DNA from: Streptomyces aureoverticillatus | GTDB lineage: Bacteria; Actinomycetota; Actinomycetes; Streptomycetales; Streptomycetaceae | Length of the DNA: 64,000 nucleotides | Reading direction: 5' to 3' | Assembly (NCBI RefSeq): GCF_014649395.1 | Contig: NZ_BMSY01000013.1 | Span: forward strand, 150,554-214,553 | Shown: in pieces, positions 18,347-29,938 of the stretch | Numbering within the stretch: the stretch's first letter is position 1 | Layout: the number at the start of each line of letters is the position of its first letter | Made by a program: the position numbers and the translations under genes | The notes under the pieces: model-generated | What the model was told of the DNA's origin: nothing | Database searches by the model: none | Seen by the model: the letters and a program-made list of their open reading frames with translations, nothing else

Positions 18347-19612
18347 TCAGTCGGTGCGGAAGGGGACGGTCAGCCAAGGGCTGTCCGGATCCGTCGTCAA
18401 CGCCCGGTGCGCCCGCAGCACCGACGTGTACCAGGTCCCGAACTCCTCCTCGTCGAAGTGCAGACAGCGGCCCAGGACATAGCCCGCGGAGAACTCTTCC
18501 CAGGACGTGTACGCCGACTGCGCCTCGTGCGCGGCACGTTCGAGGGCGGCGACCAGCTCGGCGTGCGTCGCGTAGCGGGCGCCGCGGCCCCAGCGGGCCA
18601 TCTTCGAGGCGCGGCCGAGGTCCCAGGCCGCGACGGTGCCGACGTGGCCGTCGGGCGGAAGCAGGCCGTCGGCGCGGAACCGGGCCTCGTAGCGCAGGAC
18701 CTTGCCGACGAGATCGCGCAGCGCGGCGACGAACTGGTCGAGCTCCGGGTCGTCGCCCGGGCGGTGCGGGGTCCCGGGTCCGCCGGTCTCCACCACGCGG
18801 TTGCGCAGCGTCACCTCGACGCACCGGCGCCACAGCTCCGGGTCCACGGGCGTGCCCTGCTCGGCGGCGACCGCGGTACGCGCGCCGAGCACGAAGTCCC
18901 AGTACCAGGGGCTGACTTCACGATTGAGGAGCCGCTCCTGCACCCCCAGCCACTCCTCGCGGTCCCGCACGCCCCACCACTCCTCCAGACGGGCCACCTC
19001 GTTGCTGTAGCCCGAGCCGTGCCAGTCGAGGGTGTTCCAGGCGTCGCCGTTGGCGAAGCACAGGTGGGCGCCGCAGGCCAGGCCGTGCAGCACCGGACCG
19101 TCCGGCGCGCCGGTGCGGCGGGTGTCGACGCGGTCGTCGACGCGCCCCGCGCGGTGGTGCTCGTCGTGCAGGTCGGCCCAGACCTCCCGCTCCTCGGCCG
19201 TGGTGAGGTAGTACTGCTCGCACGGTGTCTGGGTGTTGACCACCATCACGTCGATGTCGTCGGGCCACTCGCGCGCCAACGTGCCCAGCGTGACGTACTC
19301 GTACACGACGTCCGGATGCGGGCGCGGCAGGAAGCCGGACGTGTACACCTGCGCCACCCTGCGGCCGTCCGGGACCTCGATGCTGAACAGGGGCGGGGCG
19401 TCCGGCGCCGCGGCGAAGTCGGTGAGCAGTACCGGGCGGTAGAGGCCCTCCACGGCGAGGGCCCGCAGATAGCCGTAGCCGTCGTCCGCCTCGACCAGCT
19501 CGTACAGGTGCTCCTCCAGGTCGGCGGGCGCCTGCCAGCGGGTGCCGTCCTGCGGCGCCGGGACGACCGGGAACACGTCGTCGTGGTACTCGTCTTCGGC
19601 TGCCGCGTGCAT
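18347..19612 (-). CDS. SseB-like/DUF1266-domain protein
   Basis: The 421-aa protein has an N-terminal segment (YRPVLLTDF, LFSIEVPDGRRVAQVYTS) like the SseB N-terminal domain, and a C-terminal half rich in conserved Trp (AWDLGRASKMARWG, YTSWEEFSAGYVLGRCL) that matches DUF1266. This combination is widespread in Streptomyces, sometimes near type VII secretion or toxin genes, and has no assigned biochemical role. It lies 132 bases before the STAND gene on the same strand. Confidence 0.72.
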   Translation of the reverse strand: MHAAAEDEYHDDVFPVVPAPQDGTRWQAPADLEEHLYELVEADDGYGYLRALAVEGLYRPVLLTDFAAAPDAPPLFSIEVPDGRRVAQVYTSGFLPRPHPDVVYEYVTLGTLAREWPDDIDVMVVNTQTPCEQYYLTTAEEREVWADLHDEHHRAGRVDDRVDTRRTGAPDGPVLHGLACGAHLCFANGDAWNTLDWHGSGYSNEVARLEEWWGVRDREEWLGVQERLLNREVSPWYWDFVLGARTAVAAEQGTPVDPELWRRCVEVTLRNRVVETGGPGTPHRPGDDPELDQFVAALRDLVGKVLRYEARFRADGLLPPDGHVGTVAAWDLGRASKMARWGRGARYATHAELVAALERAAHEAQSAYTSWEEFSAGYVLGRCLHFDEEEFGTWYTSVLRAHRALTTDPDSPWLTVPFRTD

Positions 19613-19694
19613 GGCCCCGCTTCTCGCTTCCGTGTTCGGGATGATCTTTCCCGAACCGTATCCGACGCGGTCGCGGGCCCGCCGGGGACGGCGC

Positions 19695-21047
19695 TCAGTC
19701 CACCACCCGCAGGGGCAGCGTCTTCAGGCCGTTGATGAAGTGGGAGACCAGTCGCCGCGGGGGCGCGGCCAGGTGCAGAACGGGCGTCGCGTCCAGCAAC
19801 TCCTCGTAGAAGACCGTGAGTTGCAGCCGGGCGAAGTGCGCGCCGAGGCACACGTGCGGGCCGCCGCCGAACGACACGTGCGGGTTCGGATCGCGGGTCA
19901 GGTCGAGGCGGCCGGGGTCGGCGAACACCCGCTCGTCGCGGTTGGCCGCGGCGTGGAAGACCACCACCTTGTCGCCGCGCCGGATCCGCTGCCCCGCCAG
20001 CTCGGTGTCCCGGGCCGCCGTGCGCCGGAAGCTCAGCACCGGCGGATGCCAGCGCAACAGCTCCTCCACCGCCACGGCCACCGGAGCCGTCCCCTGTCGC
20101 AGCCCGCGCAGCTCACCGGGGTGCCCGGCCAGGGCGAGCACCCCGCCGGGCGCCGCGCTGCGCACGGTGTCGTTGCCCGCGACCGTCAGCAGGAAGAAGA
20201 ACATCTCCAGCTCGGCGGTGCTCAGTTCGGGCGTGGTGGCGAGCGCGGTGAGGACGTCGTCGCCCGGGTGGCGCCGCTTGTGCGCGGCCAGGTCGGCGGC
20301 GTACGCGAACATGTCCGCCAGCATCGCCGGGGACCGCGGATTCACCGGCCGCCCGTCGGCGCCGAGCACCGGCTCGCCCGCCTCGTCCGGGTCCTGGTAG
20401 CCGATCACCCGCTGCGTCCAGTGCAGCAGCAGGCCGCGGTCGCTCTTCGGTACGCCGAGCAGATCCGCGAGATTCAGGAGCGCGTAGTCGTCGGTGACCG
20501 CGGCGACGAGGTCGCAGGTGCCGTCCCCGGCGCGCGCCTCGTCGACCGCCCGGGCCAGCAGCGCCCGGGCGCGCTCGCGCGCCACCGCCTCGAAGCGGGC
20601 GACGCGGCGCGGCGTGAACGCACGGCTCACCAGGGTGCGGAGCCTGCCGTGCCGTGTGGGGTCTCCCCTGCTCGAACGGAGTTGAGAGCTTGGGGAAGGG
20701 TCCTGATTGAGCATCATGCGGCGGATGAACGGCAGGTCGCCCGGGTCGGGGTCACGGATCTGGGTGGCGCCGAGGTACGAGGAGTACGTCTCCGTGTCCT
20801 TGAGGACGGCGGTCACGTCCGCGTGCCGGGTGACCGCCCAGAACCCGGGGCCGGCGGGCCAGCCGAGCACCGGTGGCTCCTCCTGCCGGGCGACGGGGTG
20901 GTGGTCGCGCAGGGTGCGGTAGCGGTCGTACGGGACGTCTTCGGCGTACAGACGGGGGTCGAAGACGTCGGGGACGCCCGGGGCGTCGGGGACGCCGGGG
21001 ACGCCGGGGACGCCGGGGACGCCGGGGACGCCGGGCGGTGCGGTCAC
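19695..21047 (-). CDS. Cytochrome P450 with an in-frame palindromic insertion
   Basis: A 450-aa bacterial class I P450. The I-helix VAGNDTVR (oxygen activation), the EELLR (ExxR) motif and the heme-ligand loop FGGGPHVCLGAHFAR are all present. The N-terminus is a Val-Pro-Gly repeat encoded by 9-bp units (20991-21035), which is unusual. Between NQDP and TRHGRLR, where family members have a short NQDPPxHxRLR, there are 13 extra residues coded by an inserted palindromic element (20659-20702). The start is GTG at 21047, overlapping the hydrolase stop (GTGA), so the two genes are coupled. Redox partners are not in the window. Substrate unknown. Confidence 0.9.
   Translation of the reverse strand: MTAPPGVPGVPGVPGVPGVPDAPGVPDVFDPRLYAEDVPYDRYRTLRDHHPVARQEEPPVLGWPAGPGFWAVTRHADVTAVLKDTETYSSYLGATQIRDPDPGDLPFIRRMMLNQDPSPSSQLRSSRGDPTRHGRLRTLVSRAFTPRRVARFEAVARERARALLARAVDEARAGDGTCDLVAAVTDDYALLNLADLLGVPKSDRGLLLHWTQRVIGYQDPDEAGEPVLGADGRPVNPRSPAMLADMFAYAADLAAHKRRHPGDDVLTALATTPELSTAELEMFFFLLTVAGNDTVRSAAPGGVLALAGHPGELRGLRQGTAPVAVAVEELLRWHPPVLSFRRTAARDTELAGQRIRRGDKVVVFHAAANRDERVFADPGRLDLTRDPNPHVSFGGGPHVCLGAHFARLQLTVFYEELLDATPVLHLAAPPRRLVSHFINGLKTLPLRVVD
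20659..20702. repeat. 39-bp palindromic mini-element inserted in the P450 gene
   Basis: An imperfect inverted repeat (tcccc...gggga ends, with gctcgaac/gttgagagc arms) sits between two copies of gggtc (20659-20663 and 20698-20702). The copies are exactly 39 bases apart, consistent with a 5-bp target duplication. The insertion adds 13 codons in frame. The core resembles a short palindromic sequence I recall as frequent in Streptomyces genomes; this recall is not verified here. Confidence 0.6.
20991..21035. repeat. Five 9-bp tandem units at the P450 N-terminus
   Basis: Five perfect copies of gacgccggg encode a Val-Pro-Gly tripeptide repeat just after the start codon. Length changes would stay in frame. 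Confidence 0.9.
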
Positions 21048-21862
21048 GGTGCTGCTTCGGCCGGGGGCTGTCCGTCCGCCGGGTCCGCCGTACCCTCGTC
21101 CGCCCGCAGGAAGTCCTCCACCGCGCGGATCAGGTCCAGCGGGGCCTCGTCCGCCGCGTAGTGGCCCGCGCCGGGCAGCTCCACCAGCTCGCCGCGCGCG
21201 AACCACGTCAGCCACGTCTCCCGCATCAGGCCCGCCGACAGGGCGGGGTCGAGCGCGCCGACGACGGCGAGCGCGGGCACCTGGCAGCCCGCCACCCGGG
21301 TGTGGAAGTCGTCCTTCGCCCAGGAGTCGAGCCAGGCGCGGAACGCCTTGGCGTCGCTGCACGCGAACGACCGCGCGACCATGCGGTCGAGCCACGCGGC
21401 GGGACGTGCCCCGCCCGTCGTCATGTCGACGATCGTGCGCCGGTTGTCCGCCAGGTGCGCGGCGGACGCGAACAGCTCCCACTGCTCGGGCGGCAGCGGG
21501 AGGCCGCACGCCGGCACCGGCGAGACGCCCACGAGCCGCCGCACCCGGTGCGGCGCGAGCGCCACGACGCGCTGCGCCACGCTGCCGCCCATCGAGTGCC
21601 CGACGAGCGAGAACCGCTCCCAGCCGAGCCGGTCGGCCAGGTCCAGGAGGTCGGCGGCGCCTTCGGCGGTGGTGTACGAGCCGACGGCGCCCTTGGCCTC
21701 GCCGTACCCGCGCAGGTCCACCAGGGCGTATTGGAAGGCGTCCGGGTCGAGGTCGGCGCGCACCGGCGCGTACGCCGAGCGGTCCGCGAACCAGCCGTGC
21801 ACGGCGATGACTTTGTGCGGGCCGTCGCCGAGCAGCTCATGGGGAAGGATGAAGGCGGTCAC
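21044..21862 (-). CDS. Alpha/beta hydrolase
   Basis: The protein (about 272 aa) is an alpha/beta-hydrolase of the esterase/haloperoxidase-like group: HGWFADRSAY oxyanion loop, GHSMGGSVAQ nucleophile elbow (Ser), a late Asp strand (VVGALDPALS) and catalytic His in GAGHYAADEAP. GTG 21862 is chosen because the fold starts immediately after; GTG 21871 and an upstream extension to 21994 are possible, and no clear Shine-Dalgarno site decides it. It is the first gene of a two-gene unit with the P450 and divergent from the GAP1-like gene. Confidence 0.85.
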   Translation of the reverse strand: MTAFILPHELLGDGPHKVIAVHGWFADRSAYAPVRADLDPDAFQYALVDLRGYGEAKGAVGSYTTAEGAADLLDLADRLGWERFSLVGHSMGGSVAQRVVALAPHRVRRLVGVSPVPACGLPLPPEQWELFASAAHLADNRRTIVDMTTGGARPAAWLDRMVARSFACSDAKAFRAWLDSWAKDDFHTRVAGCQVPALAVVGALDPALSAGLMRETWLTWFARGELVELPGAGHYAADEAPLDLIRAVEDFLRADEGTADPADGQPPAEAAP

Positions 21863-22002
21863 GACAGCCACGATGGCCGCGGGGTGAGGGGTCGCGCAAG
21901 GGTGCGGGGCCCGTGGGCGGGGTGCGAAGGGGGAAACCCCCGTGAGCGGGGGAAGTTGAGCGACCGGCTGCGGGCGGTGGCCATGGATGGTCACAATGTG
22001 GC

Positions 22003-24600
<2,598 letters not shown>

Positions 24601-24697
24601 GCGCCCCCACCACGCTCCACCCCGGCACCGAGAACACACGCACCGCACCGAGAACACCACGCACAGCACCGACGTGATCCACCTGGAGAGGACCAGC

Positions 24698-25417
24698 GTG
24701 AGCCGAACCAACAGCACCGGCGACACCAGCGTGATCGCCGACAACATTCCCGGCGGCGCCATGGCGAGCCGCCCCGTGCACTTCATCTGGATGCTCGACT
24801 GCTCGGGCTCCATGAGCGTGAACGGCAAGATCGGACAGCTCAACTTCGCCATCCGCGAGGCCATCCCGGAGATGCAGCAGGCCGCCGACGCCAACCCCGC
24901 CGCCTCGCTGCTCGTGCGGGCCATCTCGTTCGCGAGCGGCGCGAGCTGGCACGTCGGCGAGCCCACGCCGGTGGACAGCTTCTCCTGGGAGGACGTGCAC
25001 ACGTACGGCGGCACGGACATGGGCGCCGCCTTCAAGCTCGCCGCCGGGGCCCTGGAGACCCCGCCGATGCCCCAGCGCGCGCTGCCCCCGGTGCTCGCGC
25101 TCGCCTCCGACGGCCAGCCCACCGACGACTGGCGCGCGGGCCTGCGCGCCATCGACAGCACGCCGTGGGGCAAGCGCGCCGTGCGCGTCGCCGTCGCCAT
25201 CGGGGACGACGCGGACAAGAGCATGCTCAAGGAGTTCCTCGCCAACCCCGAACTGGAGCCGCTGCAGGCCAAGAACCCGCGGCAGCTCGCCGCCGCCATC
25301 CGCTGGATGTCCACGGCCGTGGTGAAGGACGCCTCGACCCCCAAGGTCGAGGACGCCAAGCCCGCCGCGCCGGTGGGTCCGCCGCTGACCAAGGACGGAG
25401 ACGACGAGATCTGGTGA
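24698..25417 (+). CDS. TerY-like von Willebrand A domain protein
   Basis: A 239-aa cytoplasmic vWA protein. The metal-ion-dependent adhesion site is intact: LDCSGSM (Asp34, Ser36, Ser38), the Thr in GGTDMG and the Asp in ASDGQPTDD. A short charged/Pro tail ends the protein. TerY proteins form the TerY-P triad with a PP2C phosphatase and a kinase, which follow here in order. The start is GTG 24698, preceded by GGAGAGG; the stop overlaps the phosphatase start (GTGA). Confidence 0.88.
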   Translation: MSRTNSTGDTSVIADNIPGGAMASRPVHFIWMLDCSGSMSVNGKIGQLNFAIREAIPEMQQAADANPAASLLVRAISFASGASWHVGEPTPVDSFSWEDVHTYGGTDMGAAFKLAAGALETPPMPQRALPPVLALASDGQPTDDWRAGLRAIDSTPWGKRAVRVAVAIGDDADKSMLKEFLANPELEPLQAKNPRQLAAAIRWMSTAVVKDASTPKVEDAKPAAPVGPPLTKDGDDEIW

Positions 25418-26391
25418 CCGCGGTCCGCGAGACGCCCACTCCGACGGGCGACTGGGAACTGCTGCACGGCGCCGTCAAGGGCGTCGCCAAGCGGTACAGC
25501 CAGGACTGGTGCGCCGCCAGGCCGACGGCGGGCGGGCGCGCCGTCGTCCTCGCCGCCGCCGACGGCCACGGCTCGGCCGCGCACTTCCGCAGCGACCTGG
25601 GCGCGCGCTGGGCCGTCGAGGAGTTCACGGCGTGCGCGGAGGTGTTCGCGCACGAGGCGGTGCGGGTCGGCGGCGACGCGGCGAGCTGGCCCGGACTGCG
25701 CGCCGAGGCCCGCCTGCTGCCGCAGGCCGTCGGGCACCGCTGGCACCGGCGGGCCCTGCTGCACGACGCCAACACGCCCGCGCACGGCGCCTCACCGGCC
25801 CGCCGCGCCGCGGCCCGCGCCCGCTTCGCCGAGGAGGGGGCCCGGGGCACCTGGGATCTCTCCGCTTACGGCAGCACGCTGCTCGGCGCCGTCCTGACCC
25901 GGCAGATGCTGCTCTGCTGGCAGTTGGGCGACGGCGACATAGTCCTCATCGACGACGGCGGCGTACCGCGCACACCGCTGTCCACGGGCCCCGACATGGG
26001 CGACGAGACCGACTCGCTGTGCGAGCCGGAGCCCTGGCGCAAGACCCGCACCTACTGGCAGCCCATCACCGGCGGCCCGCCGCCGACCGTGCTGCTGTCC
26101 ACCGACGGCCTCTCGAAGAGCTTCGCCGACCACCAGGGCTTCCTGGACTTCGCCACCGGCGTGCGCGCCCGCGCCGCCGAGCAGGGCGTGGCCGCCGTAC
26201 AGGAACACCTGGCGGACTGGCTGGCGCGGGCGGCGAAGTACTCGGGGGACGACACCACACTCGTGGCGGCCTTCGCGGCCGCACCCGCCACAGAGCAGGA
26301 CGACGCGCCCGCGACAGGGCAGGACGGCGCGCCCGCGAGAGAACAGGACGGCGCGCCCGGAGCAGCGCAGGAAGGAACGACATCGGCATGA
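25414..26391 (+). CDS. PP2C-family Ser/Thr phosphatase (TerY-P triad)
   Basis: The 325-aa metal-dependent phosphatase carries AAADGHGS (metal-binding DGHG), a GDGDIVL strand, LLSTDGLSKSF (second metal Asp) and GDDTTLV (third metal-site Asp). It is expected to reverse phosphorylation by the adjacent kinase. The C-terminal 35 residues are a repetitive EQDGAPA-type tail made of about 24-bp units. GTG 25414 overlaps the vWA stop by four bases, so the two are coupled. Confidence 0.88.
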   Translation: MTAVRETPTPTGDWELLHGAVKGVAKRYSQDWCAARPTAGGRAVVLAAADGHGSAAHFRSDLGARWAVEEFTACAEVFAHEAVRVGGDAASWPGLRAEARLLPQAVGHRWHRRALLHDANTPAHGASPARRAAARARFAEEGARGTWDLSAYGSTLLGAVLTRQMLLCWQLGDGDIVLIDDGGVPRTPLSTGPDMGDETDSLCEPEPWRKTRTYWQPITGGPPPTVLLSTDGLSKSFADHQGFLDFATGVRARAAEQGVAAVQEHLADWLARAAKYSGDDTTLVAAFAAAPATEQDDAPATGQDGAPAREQDGAPGAAQEGTTSA

Positions 26392-26410
26392 GGGAAGGAA
26401 CGGGGACCGC

Positions 26411-27763
26411 ATGAGCAACGGCATGCTCGCGAGCGGGAAGAAGCTGGTGACCGAGGAAGGGGAGCGGGTCACGGTCGGCGAGCTCTTCGGGTCCGGCGGC
26501 CAGGGCGAGGTGTACCGCGTCTCGACGGCCCGCGGCGACCGCGCCGTGAAGTGGTACTACCCGCAGCTCGCCGACGCCCGGCAGCGGCACATCCTCGAAG
26601 GGCTCATCGAGAAGGGCTGGGACGACGACCGCTTCCTGTGGCCGCAGTCCATCGTCATGGACCCCGACGGCAAGGAGCCCGGCTTCGGCTATCTGATGGA
26701 CGTACGCCCCGCGCGCTTCCAGGACCTGCCCGCGCTCTTCCGGCGCGACCCGTCCGTGCGGGACGCGACGATGCGCACGCTGGTGACGGTCGCCCTGCAC
26801 ACCGTCGAGGCGTACCGCGCGCTGCACTCCAAGGGCATCGCCTACCGCGACATCAACTGGGGCAACATCTTCTTCGACCCGCGCACCGGCGACGTCCTGG
26901 TCTGCGACAACGACAACGCGGTCGTGGAGGGCGGCACCGCGGGCGTCGCCGGGACCATGGACTTCATGGCGCCGGAACTCGTACGCGGCGACCGGGGCGC
27001 GCAGCCCGGCACCCAGACCGACCTGCACTCCCTCGCCGTGCTGCTCTTCCTCCTCCTCATGAACGAACACCCCTTCAACGGGGCGCTCGCCATGCGCATC
27101 CACTGCATGGGCGAGGCCGCCAAGCGCAAGCTGTACGGCACCGACCCGGTGTTCGTGTACGACCCCGCGGACACCCGCAACCGCCCCGTCGTCGGCGAGC
27201 AGCCGACCGTCATCGCCACCTGGGCGGCGCTGCCGCCGATCCTGCGGGACCTGTTCGTGCAGACGTTCACCGACGGGCTCAAGGCCCCCGCGAAACGGGT
27301 GCGCGAGACGCAGTGGCGGGACGCGCTCAGCCAGGTCCTGGACGCCATCACGCAGTGCCGCCGGTGCGGCAAGCAGAACCTGACGCAGCCCGACGGCGCC
27401 CCGCCGGACTGCTGGAAGTGCGGCACCCCTCTCCAGCTTCCGCCGCGCCTGGAGCTGGTCACCGCCACCGGCACCACCCTGCGCACCCGGCGCGGCATCC
27501 GCCTCGACCCGAGCGCCCGCGTCTACGCCCACCACCTGGACGGCGACCCGGACCGGCACGACTTCCGGGCCGTCGTCGGCGAGGTCACCGAACACCCCAA
27601 GCAGCGCGGCCGGTACGGACTGACCAACCGCACGCAGACCGTGTGGACGGTCCGCAAGGAGGACGGTTCGGTACGGGAGATCGAGCCGGGCCGCACCATC
27701 GCCCTGCAGCCCGGGCTGTTCCTGGAGTTCGGGGGCGGGGTGGAGGCGGAGGTGAAGGAGTAG
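26411..27763 (+). CDS. Ser/Thr protein kinase with zinc ribbon (TerY-P triad)
   Basis: The 450-aa kinase has a glycine loop GSGGQGEVY, AVKWY (Lys), a YRDINWGN catalytic loop (Asp and Asn kept), CDNDN in place of the usual DFG, and MAPEL (APE). A four-Cys zinc ribbon (CRRCGKQN... CWKCG, about 315-339) follows, then a C-terminal beta-rich domain (about 350-450) reminiscent of an FHA-like phosphopeptide module. Kinase plus zinc ribbon is the signature of TerY-P triads. No transmembrane segment is seen, so it is cytoplasmic. The 3' end is 9 bases from the convergent FN3-like gene. Confidence 0.87.
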   Translation: MSNGMLASGKKLVTEEGERVTVGELFGSGGQGEVYRVSTARGDRAVKWYYPQLADARQRHILEGLIEKGWDDDRFLWPQSIVMDPDGKEPGFGYLMDVRPARFQDLPALFRRDPSVRDATMRTLVTVALHTVEAYRALHSKGIAYRDINWGNIFFDPRTGDVLVCDNDNAVVEGGTAGVAGTMDFMAPELVRGDRGAQPGTQTDLHSLAVLLFLLLMNEHPFNGALAMRIHCMGEAAKRKLYGTDPVFVYDPADTRNRPVVGEQPTVIATWAALPPILRDLFVQTFTDGLKAPAKRVRETQWRDALSQVLDAITQCRRCGKQNLTQPDGAPPDCWKCGTPLQLPPRLELVTATGTTLRTRRGIRLDPSARVYAHHLDGDPDRHDFRAVVGEVTEHPKQRGRYGLTNRTQTVWTVRKEDGSVREIEPGRTIALQPGLFLEFGGGVEAEVKE

Positions 27764-27772
27764 CGGGAGCCT

Positions 27773-29935
27773 TCAGGCCTCCGGTCGGCGGGGGCGCAGC
27801 CAGCGGCGCCAGCGGTGCCACCACGGCGGGGGCGCGGGCGGAGGCGGCGGCAGTGCGGGCAGCTCGGCGTGTGCGGGCGGCGCCGGCACGGCCACCGCGT
27901 CCGGGCGGGGCAGCGGGGTGACGGACACCGTGCACGCCGTCTCCGGCACCGCCAGCTCGACGGCCCCGCCCTCCGCGCGATGCCTGGTGCGCGGCACGCG
28001 GTGGGCGACGCCCCGCGTGGCGTCGTGCCAGGAGACGAGAACGAGGACGGTCGGCTCCGGCCAGGCGAACCGCACCAGGGCGCGGTCCGCGGCAAGCCGA
28101 CGTACCGTCAGGTCCCTTACGGGCTCCGGGTGTTCGACGACGACGCTCGCGCCGGCCACCGCCCGCTCGCCGAGTACGCTCACCGCGGTCATCCGCATCC
28201 GCCCCGCCGGCGGCACGGGCAGCTCCAGGTGCTGGGCCGGTGCCTCCCGCCAGCGCAGGCGCGGCGCCTCCGCCCGCAGGTCCGGCGCGTCGCCGCCGGC
28301 CGCGAGACCGGTGGCGATCCGGGCGAAGCTCTCCGACACGTCCGTGCCCGGCGCGACCGGTCCTTCCGGCCACGGCAGCAGCGTGCTCCGGCCGCGCCGC
28401 GGCGGGTGCCACCGGAGCAGCACGTGGTCCCCGGCCTCGCCCACCCGCTCGGCGGTCAGCTTCTCGACCGGCGTCGGCCACCGCTCGGCACGGGCCGACA
28501 CCCGCGCACCGGGCGACCAGACGACAGTGCCGTCCGGGCCCGGGTAGCCGCAGCTCACCTCGTACGTGTACGACCCCGGGTCCAGCGCGGGGTCCACCGC
28601 GCCGTCGGGTGCGCAGAGCACGTACATCGGCCCGTGGGCCGCACCGACGTCCGGCTTGCCGTAGCGCAGCACCCGGACCTCGCCGGCCGCCGGGTGCGGC
28701 CGCCAGCGCAGCCGGAGGCCGCCCGGCACGGGCACGGTCGTCAACTCCGTGACGTCGGGGGTGATGAGCACGGGTGCGGTGACGCGCGGCACCCCCGCGA
28801 CGCGGTCGCCGCGCAGCGGCAGGACGGCGTAGCGCAGGCCGCGTCCCACCGGCACGGGCGGGACACGGACCGTCAGTTCCCTTGCCTGGTGGGCGACTTC
28901 GGTGACCTTCGCGACCTCGGTGGCTCGCTCCGGCGCGCCGTCGGGGAAGAGCAGGACGGTGTACGTCACGGGGGCGTGCGGCGCCCGGGGCGGGCGGGCC
29001 GTCCGCCAGGTCAGGTCGACGAGGCGGTCGTTCGTCGTCACGGTGACGGCGGCCTCCGCCGGGGTGGACGGCGCGTCGGCCAGCGCGGTGGCCGCCCGCA
29101 GCAGGCCCGCCCGCAGCTCCGGCGCGTCCGTGGCCTGCCGCAGGGCGCGCAGCCACGCGCCGGACGCGGCCCGCGGATCGCCGTCCTCCTGCGCCCGGCG
29201 GGCCGCGTACGCGAGGAAGCGCACCTTCGCGGAGCGGGCCCGCAGGGCGCGGAGCAGGGCGGCCAGGACGTGGTCGTCCGGCGTGGCCGGCAGCAGGTCC
29301 GCGAGGCGCTCGGCCCGGCGCAGTCGGGAGCCCGGCCAGACGTCGTTGAGCTCCTCGGCCGCGCGGCGCGGATCGCCGTCGGCCGGGAACACGGCGTCGA
29401 CGGCGGCGGCCAGGAGGCGGGCCTCGCTGCGGTGCACGCCGAGCGCGGCGACAGCGTCGGCGGTGGTCGGCGTGCCCGCCGCGGCGCCGTCCTTCAGCAG
29501 GCAGCACAGTTCCCACAGGACCACGCGCCGCAGACCCATCGGGTCGTCGCGTGCCAGCGTCTCCAAGGTGTCCGTGACGGCCGCCGCGGTGAGTGCCCGC
29601 GGGTCGGCCGACGCCTGCCAGGCGTCCCGCGCGCGCCGCACGAACGGCACGTCCACGCGCTGCCAGAGGCCGCCGCGCCCCGGGAACCACAGGCCGTCGA
29701 GGACGCGGAAGCCGTCGTCGGTCTCCGCCTTCGGCAGGGTGCCGAAGACACCGCCCGCCACGCGCTGCCGCCCGGGTTCGCGCAGCAGCTCTGCGGCGTG
29801 CCGGAAGCCCAAGTGGCGGATGGCGACGCGGAGTTGGGTGTAGCCGCGCATGCCGGGGAACTGCGGCAGGACGGGCAGCGGGGGCGGGGTGCCGCTGCCG
29901 GTCGCGCGGACGCCGGGCCGCCAGGTCGTCGCCAC
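27773..29935 (-). CDS. FN3-like multidomain protein, last gene of the chaperone/CHAT operon
   Basis: The 720-aa protein has a helical N-terminal part (to about 300) followed by about four fibronectin-III-like beta-sandwich repeats, each opening with a pattern like VRDLTVRR...VRFAWPEP or VEKLTAER...VLLRWHPP. It ends with a Pro-rich and then basic Trp/Arg tail (WWHRWRRWL). No signal peptide or TM segment is seen, so the modules are probably intracellular. The start is GTG 29935, three bases after the preceding stop, with GGGAGG upstream. I do not know the family. Being last in the unit, it may be a recognition or scaffold component. Confidence 0.7.
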   Translation of the reverse strand: MATTWRPGVRATGSGTPPPLPVLPQFPGMRGYTQLRVAIRHLGFRHAAELLREPGRQRVAGGVFGTLPKAETDDGFRVLDGLWFPGRGGLWQRVDVPFVRRARDAWQASADPRALTAAAVTDTLETLARDDPMGLRRVVLWELCCLLKDGAAAGTPTTADAVAALGVHRSEARLLAAAVDAVFPADGDPRRAAEELNDVWPGSRLRRAERLADLLPATPDDHVLAALLRALRARSAKVRFLAYAARRAQEDGDPRAASGAWLRALRQATDAPELRAGLLRAATALADAPSTPAEAAVTVTTNDRLVDLTWRTARPPRAPHAPVTYTVLLFPDGAPERATEVAKVTEVAHQARELTVRVPPVPVGRGLRYAVLPLRGDRVAGVPRVTAPVLITPDVTELTTVPVPGGLRLRWRPHPAAGEVRVLRYGKPDVGAAHGPMYVLCAPDGAVDPALDPGSYTYEVSCGYPGPDGTVVWSPGARVSARAERWPTPVEKLTAERVGEAGDHVLLRWHPPRRGRSTLLPWPEGPVAPGTDVSESFARIATGLAAGGDAPDLRAEAPRLRWREAPAQHLELPVPPAGRMRMTAVSVLGERAVAGASVVVEHPEPVRDLTVRRLAADRALVRFAWPEPTVLVLVSWHDATRGVAHRVPRTRHRAEGGAVELAVPETACTVSVTPLPRPDAVAVPAPPAHAELPALPPPPPAPPPWWHRWRRWLRPRRPEA

Positions 29936-29938
29936 CCG

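Noticed and set aside
20659..20702. Complete insertion sequence
   Set aside because: It is only about 39 bases with no transposase; it can be at most a non-autonomous mini-element.
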